In this document: piece by piece, positions 1-8,037 of the stretch
How positions within the stretch are numbered: the stretch's first letter is position 1
Layout of the letters: every line of letters starts with the position of its first letter
Position numbers and translations under genes: made by a program
The notes under the pieces: generated by a model
Database searches by the model: none
Seen by the model: only the letters and a program-made list of their open reading frames with translations
What the model was told of the DNA's origin: nothing
Assembly (NCBI GenBank): GCA_003251175.1
Contig: QKHC01000129.1
Location: forward strand, 1 to 35,619
DNA: 35,619 nt
Reading direction: 5' to 3'
Source: Gemmatimonadota bacterium
GTDB lineage: Bacteria; Gemmatimonadota; Gemmatimonadetes; Gemmatimonadales; GWC2-71-9

Positions 1-754
1 GGATCTCGTGCGCCGCGGCCGGGCGGCCCACAACGTCGCGTACGCAGACCAGCTGCTCCGCGCCGCCCTCGATCTGGTGCAACAGGCGGCGAGCGCCGGG
101 GGGATGGCTGCACCCACCATCAGCCTGGGCCCCGCGGTAGGCGAAAGCGCCTGCTTCAGCTGCCACATCGGCGTCGAGCGGTCACGCGTCGCGTTTCAGG
201 GTCTCGAGTTCGCGCACGAGCCGCACGTGCTGCGGGGGGGGCTGTCCTGCGCGGACTGCCACACCTCGCTGGACAACCACGGCGGCACCACCCTCGCGTC
301 GCCCGCAGCCTGTAGCGCGTGTCATCACTCGGCGATCCGCCAGCGCAACTGTGCCACGTGCCACGAGGGGCCCGGTGGCGCTCCAGCCCAGACGCTGGTG
401 CTCACCACGGGCGACTTCTCCCACGCGGCACACGCGAGCGGCAACGTGGCGTGTCGTGACTGTCACGCGCCGCCCGCGATGAGCGCGTCGGGACTGCGCT
501 GCGACAATTGCCACGAATCGCATCACGTGCCCGAGCGCTCGTGCCGCAGCTGTCATCGCGACAGCGTGTTGGCGTGGCACGATCGCGATGCCCACAGCGG
601 GTGTGCGGACTGCCACGACTTGGCGGGGGTCGATCAGTGGAGTCGGCAGGTTTGCACCGTCTGTCACACCGACCAGGCCAGCGGTCACTACACGACGCGG
701 CCTTGCGAAGCGTGTCACAAGATCCCCGCCATGCGGCAGGGTCAGGAAGACTAG
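1..754 (+). CDS. Multihaem cytochrome c, at least 10 haems (5' truncated by window)
   Basis: This is the C-terminal part of a periplasmic multihaem c-type cytochrome, a likely electron wire. Ten CXXCH motifs are visible (CFSCH, CADCH, CSACH, CATCH, CRDCH, CDNCH, CRSCH, CADCH, CTVCH, CEACH) in about 250 residues. The frame is open to base 2 and no signal peptide is present, so the GTG at base 8 in the ORF track is probably not the true start and more haems may lie upstream. The N-terminal stretch RGRAAHNVAYADQLL resembles the linker that follows NapC/NirT-like haem domains in larger cytochromes, which suggests a membrane-anchored quinol-dehydrogenase part upstream (inference). It lies 5 bases before the next cytochrome gene and is presumably co-transcribed with it. 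No CXXCK motif was seen, so an NrfA-type nitrite reductase is not supported. Confidence 0.9.
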   Translation, partial: DLVRRGRAAHNVAYADQLLRAALDLVQQAASAGGMAAPTISLGPAVGESACFSCHIGVERSRVAFQGLEFAHEPHVLRGGLSCADCHTSLDNHGGTTLASPAACSACHHSAIRQRNCATCHEGPGGAPAQTLVLTTGDFSHAAHASGNVACRDCHAPPAMSASGLRCDNCHESHHVPERSCRSCHRDSVLAWHDRDAHSGCADCHDLAGVDQWSRQVCTVCHTDQASGHYTTRPCEACHKIPAMRQGQED

Positions 755-759
755 ATCCG

Positions 760-2055
760 ATGCGCCTCGGCACACTGACGGGCTCGATCTGGCGCGGCGC
801 CTTCGTCGGCGTGCTGCTGGCGCTCGCGGCGGCGCCGCTCGCGGCGGCGCAGCAAGTCGTCTGCGAGAAGTGTCACGGCAACCGGGACTTTCTGATGGGC
901 CGTCGGGGCGGCGGTCCGGACAGCAGCCTGTATGTGCCCGCCGCCATCCTGGCCGACACGCGCCACGCCAGCCTGCGGTGTGCCGATTGCCATCAGGGCT
1001 ACGACGCCGGATACCCGCACGGCGCGCAGGCCAAGGTGGTTCCCTGTCAGACGTGCCACGAGGCGGCAGGCCGCGACTGGGCGGGCTCGATACACGCGAC
1101 GAACGCCGTCACCAACGGCGACGCGCCAACGTGCACCGGGTGCCACGGATCGCACAAGGTGTATGGCAAGGATGACCGCCGGTCTCCGACGCACCCGCTC
1201 AACGTCGCCGCGACCTGCGGTCGCTGCCACGCGGACCCGGGGATCATCGGTACGTACTTCGCGACGGCGGACAAGGCCCAGGCTCGGACGGCCGTCGCGC
1301 AGTTCTACAAGACGGTGCACGGCAGCGCCCTCACCCGCGACGGGCTGATCGTTTCGGCGACCTGCAGCAACTGTCATGGTGCGCACCTGGTGCTGCCGGC
1401 CGACTCGTCCGCGTCGACCGTCAATCGGCGCCACATCCCGGCCACCTGTGGCGCGTGTCACGTCGGCATCGCCGAGGTGTACGACCGCTCGGCCCACGGC
1501 GTCGCCTATGCCCGCGGTGATACCACCGACAGCGGGAAGTCGGCGCCGGTCTGCGTCGATTGCCACTCGGCGCACGAGATCGTGCGGGCCGACCAGCCGC
1601 AGTGGTTCCTCGGGGTCGTTCAGGAATGCGGTACCTGCCACGAGCACCTCTATGAGACGTATTTCGACACCTACCACGGCAAGGTCACTCACCTGGGCTC
1701 GACGCTCGCGGCGACCTGCAGCGACTGCCACACACCGCACGACATGCGGCCGATGACGGACCCCGAATCGTCCGTCTATCCGGCGAACCTGGTGGCGACG
1801 TGCGCGCGCTGCCATCCCGCGGCGAACGCGAACTTCGCCCGGTACCGCCCGCACGGCGATCACCGCGACCGCGCGAACTATCCCGTGCTCTACTGGACCT
1901 GGCGGATGATGACCGGACTCCTGGTGGTGGTGATGGTGTTCTTCGCCCTGCACACGCTGCTGTGGCTCACGCGCCTGGCGATCGACGCGGCGCGGGGCGG
2001 GGCCGCCGGGAAGGGGCACGGTGAGGCGCCCGCCGGGAGCGAAACGCGATCATGA
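760..2055 (+). CDS. 11-haem cytochrome c with C-terminal membrane anchor
   Basis: This 431-residue periplasmic cytochrome has a signal peptide (about residues 1-31, ending LAAAQ) and eleven CXXCH motifs spread evenly over the chain. One hydrophobic helix near residues 384-406 (MTGLLVVVMVFFALHTLLW) should fix it to the inner membrane. Several extra His residues (for example SIHA, TVHG, TYHG) could serve as distal haem ligands. The ATG at 760 was chosen because the signal peptide starts there; the upstream extension in the ORF track is a shadow of the preceding gene. The stop overlaps the start of the b-type cytochrome by 4 bases (ATGA), so the two are likely translated together. They may form a quinol-cytochrome c oxidoreductase module, similar in plan to Geobacter Cbc complexes. 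Its exact subfamily is not identified. Confidence 0.9.
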   Translation: MRLGTLTGSIWRGAFVGVLLALAAAPLAAAQQVVCEKCHGNRDFLMGRRGGGPDSSLYVPAAILADTRHASLRCADCHQGYDAGYPHGAQAKVVPCQTCHEAAGRDWAGSIHATNAVTNGDAPTCTGCHGSHKVYGKDDRRSPTHPLNVAATCGRCHADPGIIGTYFATADKAQARTAVAQFYKTVHGSALTRDGLIVSATCSNCHGAHLVLPADSSASTVNRRHIPATCGACHVGIAEVYDRSAHGVAYARGDTTDSGKSAPVCVDCHSAHEIVRADQPQWFLGVVQECGTCHEHLYETYFDTYHGKVTHLGSTLAATCSDCHTPHDMRPMTDPESSVYPANLVATCARCHPAANANFARYRPHGDHRDRANYPVLYWTWRMMTGLLVVVMVFFALHTLLWLTRLAIDAARGGAAGKGHGEAPAGSETRS

Positions 2056-2903
2056 GTCCCCGAGTCCTGGATGCCGCCGATCGCGGTGCCCGGCCGCACC
2101 TCTGGCGGTTCACGCCGCTGCAGCGGACCCTGCATGCCCTTGTGATCGTCTCGTTCCTCGGCCTGGTGTTCACCGGCCTGCCGCTGCATTTCGCGGCCGC
2201 GCCCTGGGCGCGCGGGGTGGCGGGGATCGTCGGCGGCATCGAGTCGGCGGGGTTCCTGCACCGCGTGTGCGCGATCATCACGTTCGTCTATTTCTTCACG
2301 CATATCGGGTCGTTGCTGCTGCGCATCGCCCGCGGGGCGGACACGAAGAAGCTGCTGTGGGGGCCGGATTCCATGGTGCCCCAGCCCAAGGACTTCCGCG
2401 ACCTGTTCGGCATGTTCCGCTGGTTCCTGGGTCTCGGACAGCGGCCCCGGTTCGAGCGCTTCAGCTACATGGAGAAGTTCGACTACTGGGCCGTGTTCTG
2501 GGGGATCGCCGTGATCGGGTCATCCGGGCTGCTGCTCTGGTTCCCGGAGTTCTTTGCCCGGTTCCTTCCGGGATGGGTGTTCAACGTCGCAACCATTATC
2601 CACGGCGACGAGGCCCTCCTCGCGATGAGCTTCATCTTCACGATCCATTTTTTCAACGTGCATCTGCGCCCTGAGAAGTTCCCGATTGATCTCGTGATCT
2701 TCACTGGCCGAGCCAGCGCGGGCTACATGATCGAGGAGCATCCGCTCGAGTACGAGCGGCGACAGCAGGCAGGCACACTGGAAGGGCTCGTCGCTCCCCC
2801 GGTGTCCCGCGCGGCCTATCTCTGGTCCCTCGCCCTGGGGTTCACGGCCCTGAGCCTCGGGGTGCTGGTGATCGTTCTCGTATTGTGGGCGGTGCTGCAT
2901 TGA
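2052..2903 (+). CDS. Membrane cytochrome b (b/b6 domain, FdhI/HydC-like)
   Basis: This 283-residue integral membrane protein of the b-type cytochrome class passes electrons between the quinone pool and a periplasmic partner. Hydrophobic segments carry candidate haem b ligands: LQRTLHALVIV, FLHRVCAIITFVYFFTHIG and TIIHGDEALLAMSFIFTIHFF. A fifth helix closes the C-terminus (LALGFTALSLGVLVIVLVLW). The layout matches the four-helix, two-haem fold of formate dehydrogenase and hydrogenase cytochrome subunits. Overlapping starts and stops (ATGA at 2052, TTGA at 2900) tie it to the 11-haem cytochrome upstream and the beta-barrel gene downstream. The likely role is menaquinol oxidation, or quinone reduction if the chain runs inward; direction is not visible in the sequence. 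Confidence 0.88.
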   Translation: MSPRVLDAADRGARPHLWRFTPLQRTLHALVIVSFLGLVFTGLPLHFAAAPWARGVAGIVGGIESAGFLHRVCAIITFVYFFTHIGSLLLRIARGADTKKLLWGPDSMVPQPKDFRDLFGMFRWFLGLGQRPRFERFSYMEKFDYWAVFWGIAVIGSSGLLLWFPEFFARFLPGWVFNVATIIHGDEALLAMSFIFTIHFFNVHLRPEKFPIDLVIFTGRASAGYMIEEHPLEYERRQQAGTLEGLVAPPVSRAAYLWSLALGFTALSLGVLVIVLVLWAVLH

Positions 2904-4411
2904 ACACGCATCCGACACTCGTCGGGGCGGCGGCCGCGACGCTGCTGCTGGCGCACGCGGGAGCGGCCGGCGCCCAGGGATATCACCTGCGACTCGACAC
3001 GCGCGTCCAGTCAGTCGCGTATCGTGGCGTGGCCATCGACAGCATCCCGGTCGCGGACACCCTCCAAGCCCCAGGCCGGGGACCCACCACGCCGGACGGC
3101 TTTGCGGTGGTCTGTCCCCCGAATGGCACGTACTGCACCTTCTTCAGGCCGGGTCCGGAGCGCAGCGCCCAGCCCTTCACCGCCACGGCGGACGTCACCG
3201 TATGGGGTATCGGCGTGCCGGGCTTGAGCGTACACGGGCTGGGGCGAGTCGGGTGGGATCTGAGCGGCTCGGACCTGTGGCCGGGTACGGACCCCGCCGT
3301 GCAATTGCTCCAAGGTTACGCCGAGTACGCCGCGCGGCGCGGCACGGCACGTTTGGGACGACAGGTCGTCACGTCGCGGTTTGGGACGACGGGCTTCGAC
3401 GGCGCGGGGATCGTGTTGCGGGAGCCGCGGCGCGGTCTCGACCTGCGGGGGTACCTCGGCTGGGGGCTCGCGCGTGGGGCTGCTCTTCCCGTCACCAGCC
3501 CGGCCACCAACCCGCTCGCCGATTTTCAGCCCCGGTCGCGGCAGATCGTCGCGGGTGCGGGCCTCGGCTGGCGCAGCTCGTCTGTGGACGCCCGACTCGA
3601 CTACGAGCGTCAAGTCGACCGTCGGACGAAAGGGTTCGTCTCCGAGCGGGTCGGCGTGCAGGCTGCGGTGCGCCCGCTGGTCGGCGTGAGCCTCACCGGC
3701 GGGGCCGACTACGACATGGCTGCTGGCTGGTGGGGGAGCGCCGAGGCCGCGCTCGCGTACTCGCACCGCGTGGCTCAGGCGCAGCTGGGTCTGCGACGCT
3801 ACCGCCCCCACTTCGAGCTATGGACCATCTGGGGCGCGTTCAGTCCGGTGCCATACCACGCCTGGGACGCCGCGCTGGCGCTCCGGGCCCATCGCCGGGT
3901 CACCGTGCGGGCTCGATATGAACGCTACGCCTTCGACAACGCCGAGGCATCCACGCCGCTGTTCCAGGCCGAGAACGACGGGTGGCGATGGGACGTCGGT
4001 GGGACCGTCACCGCGGCCGCCGCCTGGACGGTGGACGGCGCGTACCGGGTCGAGTACGGACCGGGTGCCGCGTCGCGAGGGGTATCGGGCAGTGTCGCCT
4101 ACGCCCCGTCCCGCCGACTCTCGGTGCGCGTGGTGGGCGCCGCGACGAAGCGGCCACTCGAATACCGCTTCAACGAGGCGGTGGTCCGCATGCTCGGTGT
4201 CGATGCCGAGTTCGAGCCGACTTCCGGTATGCGCGTGGGTGTGACTGCGAGCCGCTACGATGAAGACCACCGGCGCCCCGACGCAGCGGCGTACCAGTGG
4301 GACCAGTTCCGGCTGGCCGCGCGCGTCGTGCTGGATCTCGGAAGCGGTGCGGACGTGCGTGGTCTGCCTCCCGCGATTCGCCTGCTGCCCGGTGGGAGGG
4401 CCGACCGATGA
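2900..4411 (+). CDS. Predicted outer-membrane beta-barrel protein
   Basis: This 503-residue protein has a clear signal peptide (MNTHPTLVGAAAATLLLAHAGAAGAQ) and a long body of alternating polar/hydrophobic strands such as VDARLDYERQVDRR, VTVRARYERYAF and GVSGSVAYAPSRRLSVRVVGA. This pattern is typical of outer-membrane barrels. I chose the TTG at 2900 because it overlaps the upstream stop (TTGA) and begins right at the signal peptide; a GTG at 2885 is the alternative. It has no CXXCH motif. One Cys pair (VCPPNGTYC) near residue 70 could form a disulphide. I recognise no named family by eye, and the MtrB N-terminal CXXC is absent. Its position between an inner-membrane cytochrome b and a 16-haem cytochrome suggests it is the porin of a porin-cytochrome conduit (inference). 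Confidence 0.8.
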   Translation: MNTHPTLVGAAAATLLLAHAGAAGAQGYHLRLDTRVQSVAYRGVAIDSIPVADTLQAPGRGPTTPDGFAVVCPPNGTYCTFFRPGPERSAQPFTATADVTVWGIGVPGLSVHGLGRVGWDLSGSDLWPGTDPAVQLLQGYAEYAARRGTARLGRQVVTSRFGTTGFDGAGIVLREPRRGLDLRGYLGWGLARGAALPVTSPATNPLADFQPRSRQIVAGAGLGWRSSSVDARLDYERQVDRRTKGFVSERVGVQAAVRPLVGVSLTGGADYDMAAGWWGSAEAALAYSHRVAQAQLGLRRYRPHFELWTIWGAFSPVPYHAWDAALALRAHRRVTVRARYERYAFDNAEASTPLFQAENDGWRWDVGGTVTAAAAWTVDGAYRVEYGPGAASRGVSGSVAYAPSRRLSVRVVGAATKRPLEYRFNEAVVRMLGVDAEFEPTSGMRVGVTASRYDEDHRRPDAAAYQWDQFRLAARVVLDLGSGADVRGLPPAIRLLPGGRADR

Positions 4412-5853
4412 TCTTGCGCCTTTTCGTTCCCGCGTCCGTCCTGGCCGTGGCGCTGGGCGCCCTCGCGCCGGTCGCCGCACAGGAGCCAGAAGCACCGGCG
4501 CGGTTCGATCATCTCCTGCATCGCCGCGTGTTCCCGACGTGCGTATCGTGCCACGCCGGTGCAGGGGAAGATCCCGAACAGCCGCTGTGGCCTGACCCCG
4601 CGACCTGCGCGGAGTGCCACAACGGGACCGATGTGGAGCGGGTCAACTGGCAGCCCCCCGCCGAGCCGCGCCCCAGCAACATGAAGTTCGTGCACGATCT
4701 GGTGCCCCTGATGACGCGCGAGACCCCGGAGGGCGAGCAGGAGCTGACGTGCAAGGACTGTCATCTTCCGGCTGACGGCACCTGGATGGCCGTGCACCGG
4801 GCCACGCCCGAGGGGTGCCTCGCGTGTCATGGGACGGGGGTGGAGCATCTCGCCGAAGCGGACACATTGTGCAGCACGTGCCACCTTCCGTTGCATCGTG
4901 CACGGGGCCTGGCCGCCACGGACGTGGCGGCCTTTCCGGTGCCGCCGTCGCATCGGCGCCCCGGCTTCGTGAGCGCCAGCGGTCACGGCGCTCAGGCCAC
5001 GGGCACGTCCGATCCCGTTGCGTCCAGCTGTACGGTCTGCCACGCGAGGGACTTCTGCATCACCTGCCACGTCAACGCGCCCGAGACGCCCGCCATCCAG
5101 GCGCTCGAGCCCGACCCGCGGTCGCGCGCGATCGTGGTCACGCTGCACGCGCCGGCCAGCCACGCCGCGCCGGATTTTCTGCGCCGCCACGGTCCCATGG
5201 TTCGGGAGAACCCGGGTCAGTGCAGCACCTGCCACGCGCAGGAGAGCTGCCTGGTCTGTCACGCTCCGTCGCAGCGCGTCTCGGCGGCCCTGCCGGCCAG
5301 CGGGCCGGGGCGCGCCACGGGAGCACGCCCGGTGCGTCGCGTGCCCGAGTCCCACGGTGAGAACTTCTCGCGTCGCCACGGCCCGGTGGCTGCCACCACG
5401 CCCACGACCTGCGCTGGCTGCCACGTCCAACCCGATTGTCTGACCTGTCACCGTCCCGACGCGGCAGCGGCACCGGGATTTCATCCGGCGGGGTTCCTCA
5501 CGACGCACTCGGCATCCGCCTATGCCCGCGAGAGCTCCTGCAGCGAGTGCCACAACGTCGGCAGCTTCTGCCAGCAGTGCCATCAGACGGCGGGTCTCGT
5601 GAGCACCCGCGCCTTGGGGTCCGGGTATCACGACGCGAGCCGCTTCTTCCTGGCGGGTCACGGGCAGGCCGCCCGACAGAGCCTCGAGTCGTGCACCGCG
5701 TGTCATGTGGAGCGGGACTGCCTGCAATGTCATTCGGCGCTCGGGGGCCGCCATTTCAATCCTCACGGGCCGGGCTTCGATCCGGAGCGCCTGCGGCGCA
5801 AGAACGCCGAGATGTGCGTCGCCTGCCACGGGCAACCGCCGCCGGGGCCCTGA
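4408..5853 (+). CDS. 16-haem cytochrome c with tandem di-haem repeats
   Basis: This 481-residue exported cytochrome has a signal peptide ending VAAQ and sixteen CXXCH motifs. The C-terminal part contains five di-haem units of the form CxxCH-x(4 or 5)-CxxCH, starting near residues 208, 272, 335, 378 and 429. The later ones are preceded by an HG or similar His segment (RRHGPMV, RRHGPVA, AGHGQAA) that may supply distal ligands. The ATG at 4408 overlaps the upstream barrel stop (ATGA), which implies coupled translation. No lipobox or membrane helix is seen, so it is probably periplasmic, inserted in the barrel, or on the cell surface. It is not a decahaem MtrA/DmsE by haem count. The likely role is long-range electron transfer paired with the adjacent barrel (inference). 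Confidence 0.9.
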   Translation: MILRLFVPASVLAVALGALAPVAAQEPEAPARFDHLLHRRVFPTCVSCHAGAGEDPEQPLWPDPATCAECHNGTDVERVNWQPPAEPRPSNMKFVHDLVPLMTRETPEGEQELTCKDCHLPADGTWMAVHRATPEGCLACHGTGVEHLAEADTLCSTCHLPLHRARGLAATDVAAFPVPPSHRRPGFVSASGHGAQATGTSDPVASSCTVCHARDFCITCHVNAPETPAIQALEPDPRSRAIVVTLHAPASHAAPDFLRRHGPMVRENPGQCSTCHAQESCLVCHAPSQRVSAALPASGPGRATGARPVRRVPESHGENFSRRHGPVAATTPTTCAGCHVQPDCLTCHRPDAAAAPGFHPAGFLTTHSASAYARESSCSECHNVGSFCQQCHQTAGLVSTRALGSGYHDASRFFLAGHGQAARQSLESCTACHVERDCLQCHSALGGRHFNPHGPGFDPERLRRKNAEMCVACHGQPPPGP

Positions 5854-5961
5854 GCGTCGTCACTGTTGCGCCGCGGCGCTGGCGATGCAGGGATCGCGGA
5901 GGCAGATTCGATCCTGGGTGAGCACGGACGTGAACTTCGATCAGCGGAGGGGTGTGCGGAG
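5854..5961 (+). other. 108-base gap between 16-haem cytochrome and Rieske genes
   Basis: This is the longest gap within the forward cytochrome operon. No terminator hairpin with a T-tract is apparent. A GGAGG at 5946-5950 lies 11 bases before the chosen Rieske start. The gap could hold an internal promoter, but I see no convincing -35/-10 pair. Confidence 0.4.
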
Positions 5962-6489
5962 ATGACGACAGCGGGGGGAGCACTACAGGCGGGCAGGCGT
6001 GCGTTCCTCAAGTGGGCCACGGCGGTGGGCGGCTTCGTTTCGGCGATGCTGGCCGGCGTACCGGCCCTGCGCGCGTTCCTGTCACCGACGTTCCGCCACA
6101 CACGGCCAGAGAAGTGGATTCAGGTCGGCGATACCTCCGCCTTCGATCTCGATACCCCGGTCAAAGTCGACTTTGTCGATACGGCGAGCGATGCCTGGGT
6201 GGAGACGCGGCGCCTGCGGAACGTGTGGGTGTACACCGAGGATGGGGAGAACTTCACCATCTACAATGGCCGCTGCACTCACCTCGGGTGCAACTACTTC
6301 TTCGACACGGAGGCGAACGTGTTTCGCTGCCCCTGTCACACCGGCTACTTCGACGTGAAGACCGGTGCCGTCCTGGGCGGGCCGCCCCCTCGCTCGCTCG
6401 ACGTGCTGGAGGCCCGGGTCGAGGACGGGATGCTCTACACCCGCTACGAGGACTTCCGCCTCGGGGTCCCCGAAAAGAAGGCGGTGTAG
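5962..6489 (+). CDS. Tat-exported Rieske [2Fe-2S] protein of a bc-type complex
   Basis: This 175-residue Rieske iron-sulfur subunit carries electrons from quinol to cytochrome c in a bc1/b6f-type complex. The N-terminus has a twin-arginine signal (GRRAFLKWA) followed by a hydrophobic helix that probably stays as the membrane anchor. Cluster ligands are in CTHLGC (C105, H107) and CPCH (C123, H126), and C110 and C125 can form the usual disulphide. The ATG at 5962 was chosen because the Tat signal begins there; the longer ORF-track start adds a sequence with no export features. The stop is 4 bases from the cytochrome b-c fusion start, which makes a two-gene bc complex. Its length is normal for the family. 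Confidence 0.93.
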   Translation: MTTAGGALQAGRRAFLKWATAVGGFVSAMLAGVPALRAFLSPTFRHTRPEKWIQVGDTSAFDLDTPVKVDFVDTASDAWVETRRLRNVWVYTEDGENFTIYNGRCTHLGCNYFFDTEANVFRCPCHTGYFDVKTGAVLGGPPPRSLDVLEARVEDGMLYTRYEDFRLGVPEKKAV

Positions 6490-6493
6490 CATC

Positions 6494-7948
6494 ATGCCCG
6501 GACCATTTCGGTGGCTCGATCAGCGCCTCGACCTGCATGGCGTCAAGCGCGACTTGCTCGACCGCGAGGTGCCGGCCCGGCTGACGTGGTGGCACACCCT
6601 GGGGTCGGCGACCCTGACCGTGTTCCTGGTGCAGGTCATCACGGGCACCACGCTCGCGACGTACTACTCGCCCTCACCGGACCACGCCTACGACAGCGTG
6701 CGCTACATCGCCGATCACGTTGCGAGCGGCGCCCTGGTTCGCGGGATCCATCACTGGGGCGCGAGCGCCATGGTGGTGTTGATCCTGGCGCACATGATCC
6801 GGGTGTTTTCTGTCGGAGCCTACAAGTATCCGCGCGAGATCAACTGGCTCCTGGGCGTCGGCCTGTTCATCGTGGTGCTGGGTTTCAGCTTCACGGGTTA
6901 CCTGTTGCCGTGGGACCAGAAGGCGTACTGGGCCACGGCGGTGGGGACGAACATCGCCGGGACCACCCCGTTCGTGGGGGCCGCGCTGGTGGCGGTCCTG
7001 CGTGGGGGATCGGAGCTGGGAGCGGCCACGCTCGCGCGGTTCTATGCCTTCCACGTGCTCTGGCTGCCGCTGTTGCTCACAGCGATCGCGGCGCTGCACC
7101 TCATCGTCGTCATCCGCCAGGGCATCGCGGCGCGGCCACGGGACCTGGAAACCGGGGCACCCGCGCGCACCTCGGACCCGGAGTATCCGGCCTACTACCG
7201 TGAGGCCTACGCGGCGACGAAGCGGGGCGGCATGCGTTTCTGGCCGGACATTCTGGGCAAGGACGCGATCGTATCTGCCACCGTCGTGCTGGTGATCGTG
7301 CTCATGGCTCTCGCGTTCGGTGCCCCGCTCGAGGCCCCCGCCGACGCGACCGATACGTCCTACGTACCGCGCCCCGAGTGGTACTTCCTGCCGATCTACC
7401 AGCTGCTGAAACTCGTTCCGGGGTCGCTCGAGGCCGTGATCGCGGTCGGCGTGCCGACAGCGCTGCTGCTGGCCATGGTGGCGCTTCCGTTCTTCGACCG
7501 CGGCAGCACCCGCAACCTGCTCCATCGGCCCGTCGCGCTGGTCTCGCTCGTCGTGTTGCTCGCGGGTTCCGGGATGTTGATCGGCGCTGCCGGGCCAGGG
7601 CCGGGACTGGCGACCCTCGAGGGGCCGGCGCTCAGTGCGCAGCAGCGCGCGGGGCGCGCGCTCTATCAATCGCAGCAGTGCGGTGGCTGCCATCGGGTCG
7701 CGGGGCAGGGCGGCGACGAAGGACCGGACCTCACGGCCATCGGTCTGCGCCACTCGGCGGGATGGCTGCACAGCTTCATGGAACAGCCGGCGCGCTTCCA
7801 CGAAGAGACGCGGATGCCGGCCTACGGTCCCCCGGCGATGTCCCATCAGGAGATCGAGGAGTTGGCACAGTATCTCGCGACGCTGCGCGGCCGCGGTGAC
7901 CAGCAGCCGCAGTTCTACGACACGTTCCCGCCGCCCCGACCGCACTAG
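6494..7948 (+). CDS. Cytochrome b6-type protein fused to subunit IV-like and haem c domains
   Basis: This 484-residue core of the bc complex combines three parts. The N-terminal cytochrome b part has haem ligands in HHWGASAMVVLILAH (14 apart) and HVLWLPLLLTAIAALH (15 apart), the spacing seen in cytochrome b6 rather than mitochondrial b. The middle subunit IV-like part has the Qo-site motif PEWYFLPIYQLLK. The C-terminal monohaem c domain has CGGCH. It should oxidise quinol at the Qo site with the Rieske protein upstream and hand electrons to its own haem c. By eye, the b6 cysteine that binds haem ci (YCLGG in b6) aligns with HTLGS here, so that haem is probably absent. One fused chain replaces three or four separate subunits. 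The ATG at 6494 gives a normal b6 start (PGPFRWLDQRL). Confidence 0.93.
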   Translation: MPGPFRWLDQRLDLHGVKRDLLDREVPARLTWWHTLGSATLTVFLVQVITGTTLATYYSPSPDHAYDSVRYIADHVASGALVRGIHHWGASAMVVLILAHMIRVFSVGAYKYPREINWLLGVGLFIVVLGFSFTGYLLPWDQKAYWATAVGTNIAGTTPFVGAALVAVLRGGSELGAATLARFYAFHVLWLPLLLTAIAALHLIVVIRQGIAARPRDLETGAPARTSDPEYPAYYREAYAATKRGGMRFWPDILGKDAIVSATVVLVIVLMALAFGAPLEAPADATDTSYVPRPEWYFLPIYQLLKLVPGSLEAVIAVGVPTALLLAMVALPFFDRGSTRNLLHRPVALVSLVVLLAGSGMLIGAAGPGPGLATLEGPALSAQQRAGRALYQSQQCGGCHRVAGQGGDEGPDLTAIGLRHSAGWLHSFMEQPARFHEETRMPAYGPPAMSHQEIEELAQYLATLRGRGDQQPQFYDTFPPPRPH

Positions 7949-7974
7949 TCTTTCACGCAGTGCACTCCGAAATG

Positions 7975-8009
7975 CGACAGGGGACCGGTGCTGCACCGGT
8001 CCCCTGTCG
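7975..8009. terminator. Perfect 16-bp hairpin between convergent operons
   Basis: The arms CGACAGGGGACCGGTG and CACCGGTCCCCTGTCG match perfectly around a 3-base loop (CTG). It lies 26 bases after the bc complex stop and 28 bases before the stop of a gene on the other strand. There is no strong T-tract on either side. It most likely acts as a bidirectional transcription stop or as a 3' mRNA stabiliser. Confidence 0.75.
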
Positions 8010-8037
8010 TGTCAGCGCGGGCGACGCCGCAGGTGAC

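Noticed and set aside
4255-5835. 526-residue minus-strand ORF opposite the 16-haem cytochrome
   Set aside because: It is an antisense shadow of a high-GC gene. It has no signal peptide, motif or ribosome site and is rich in Arg, His and Gly.
1-5853. Possible nitrite reductase (NrfA) or hydroxylamine-type multihaem enzyme
   Set aside because: No CXXCK or other active-site haem motif was seen; all visible motifs are CXXCH, and the set looks like electron wires rather than a catalytic multihaem enzyme.
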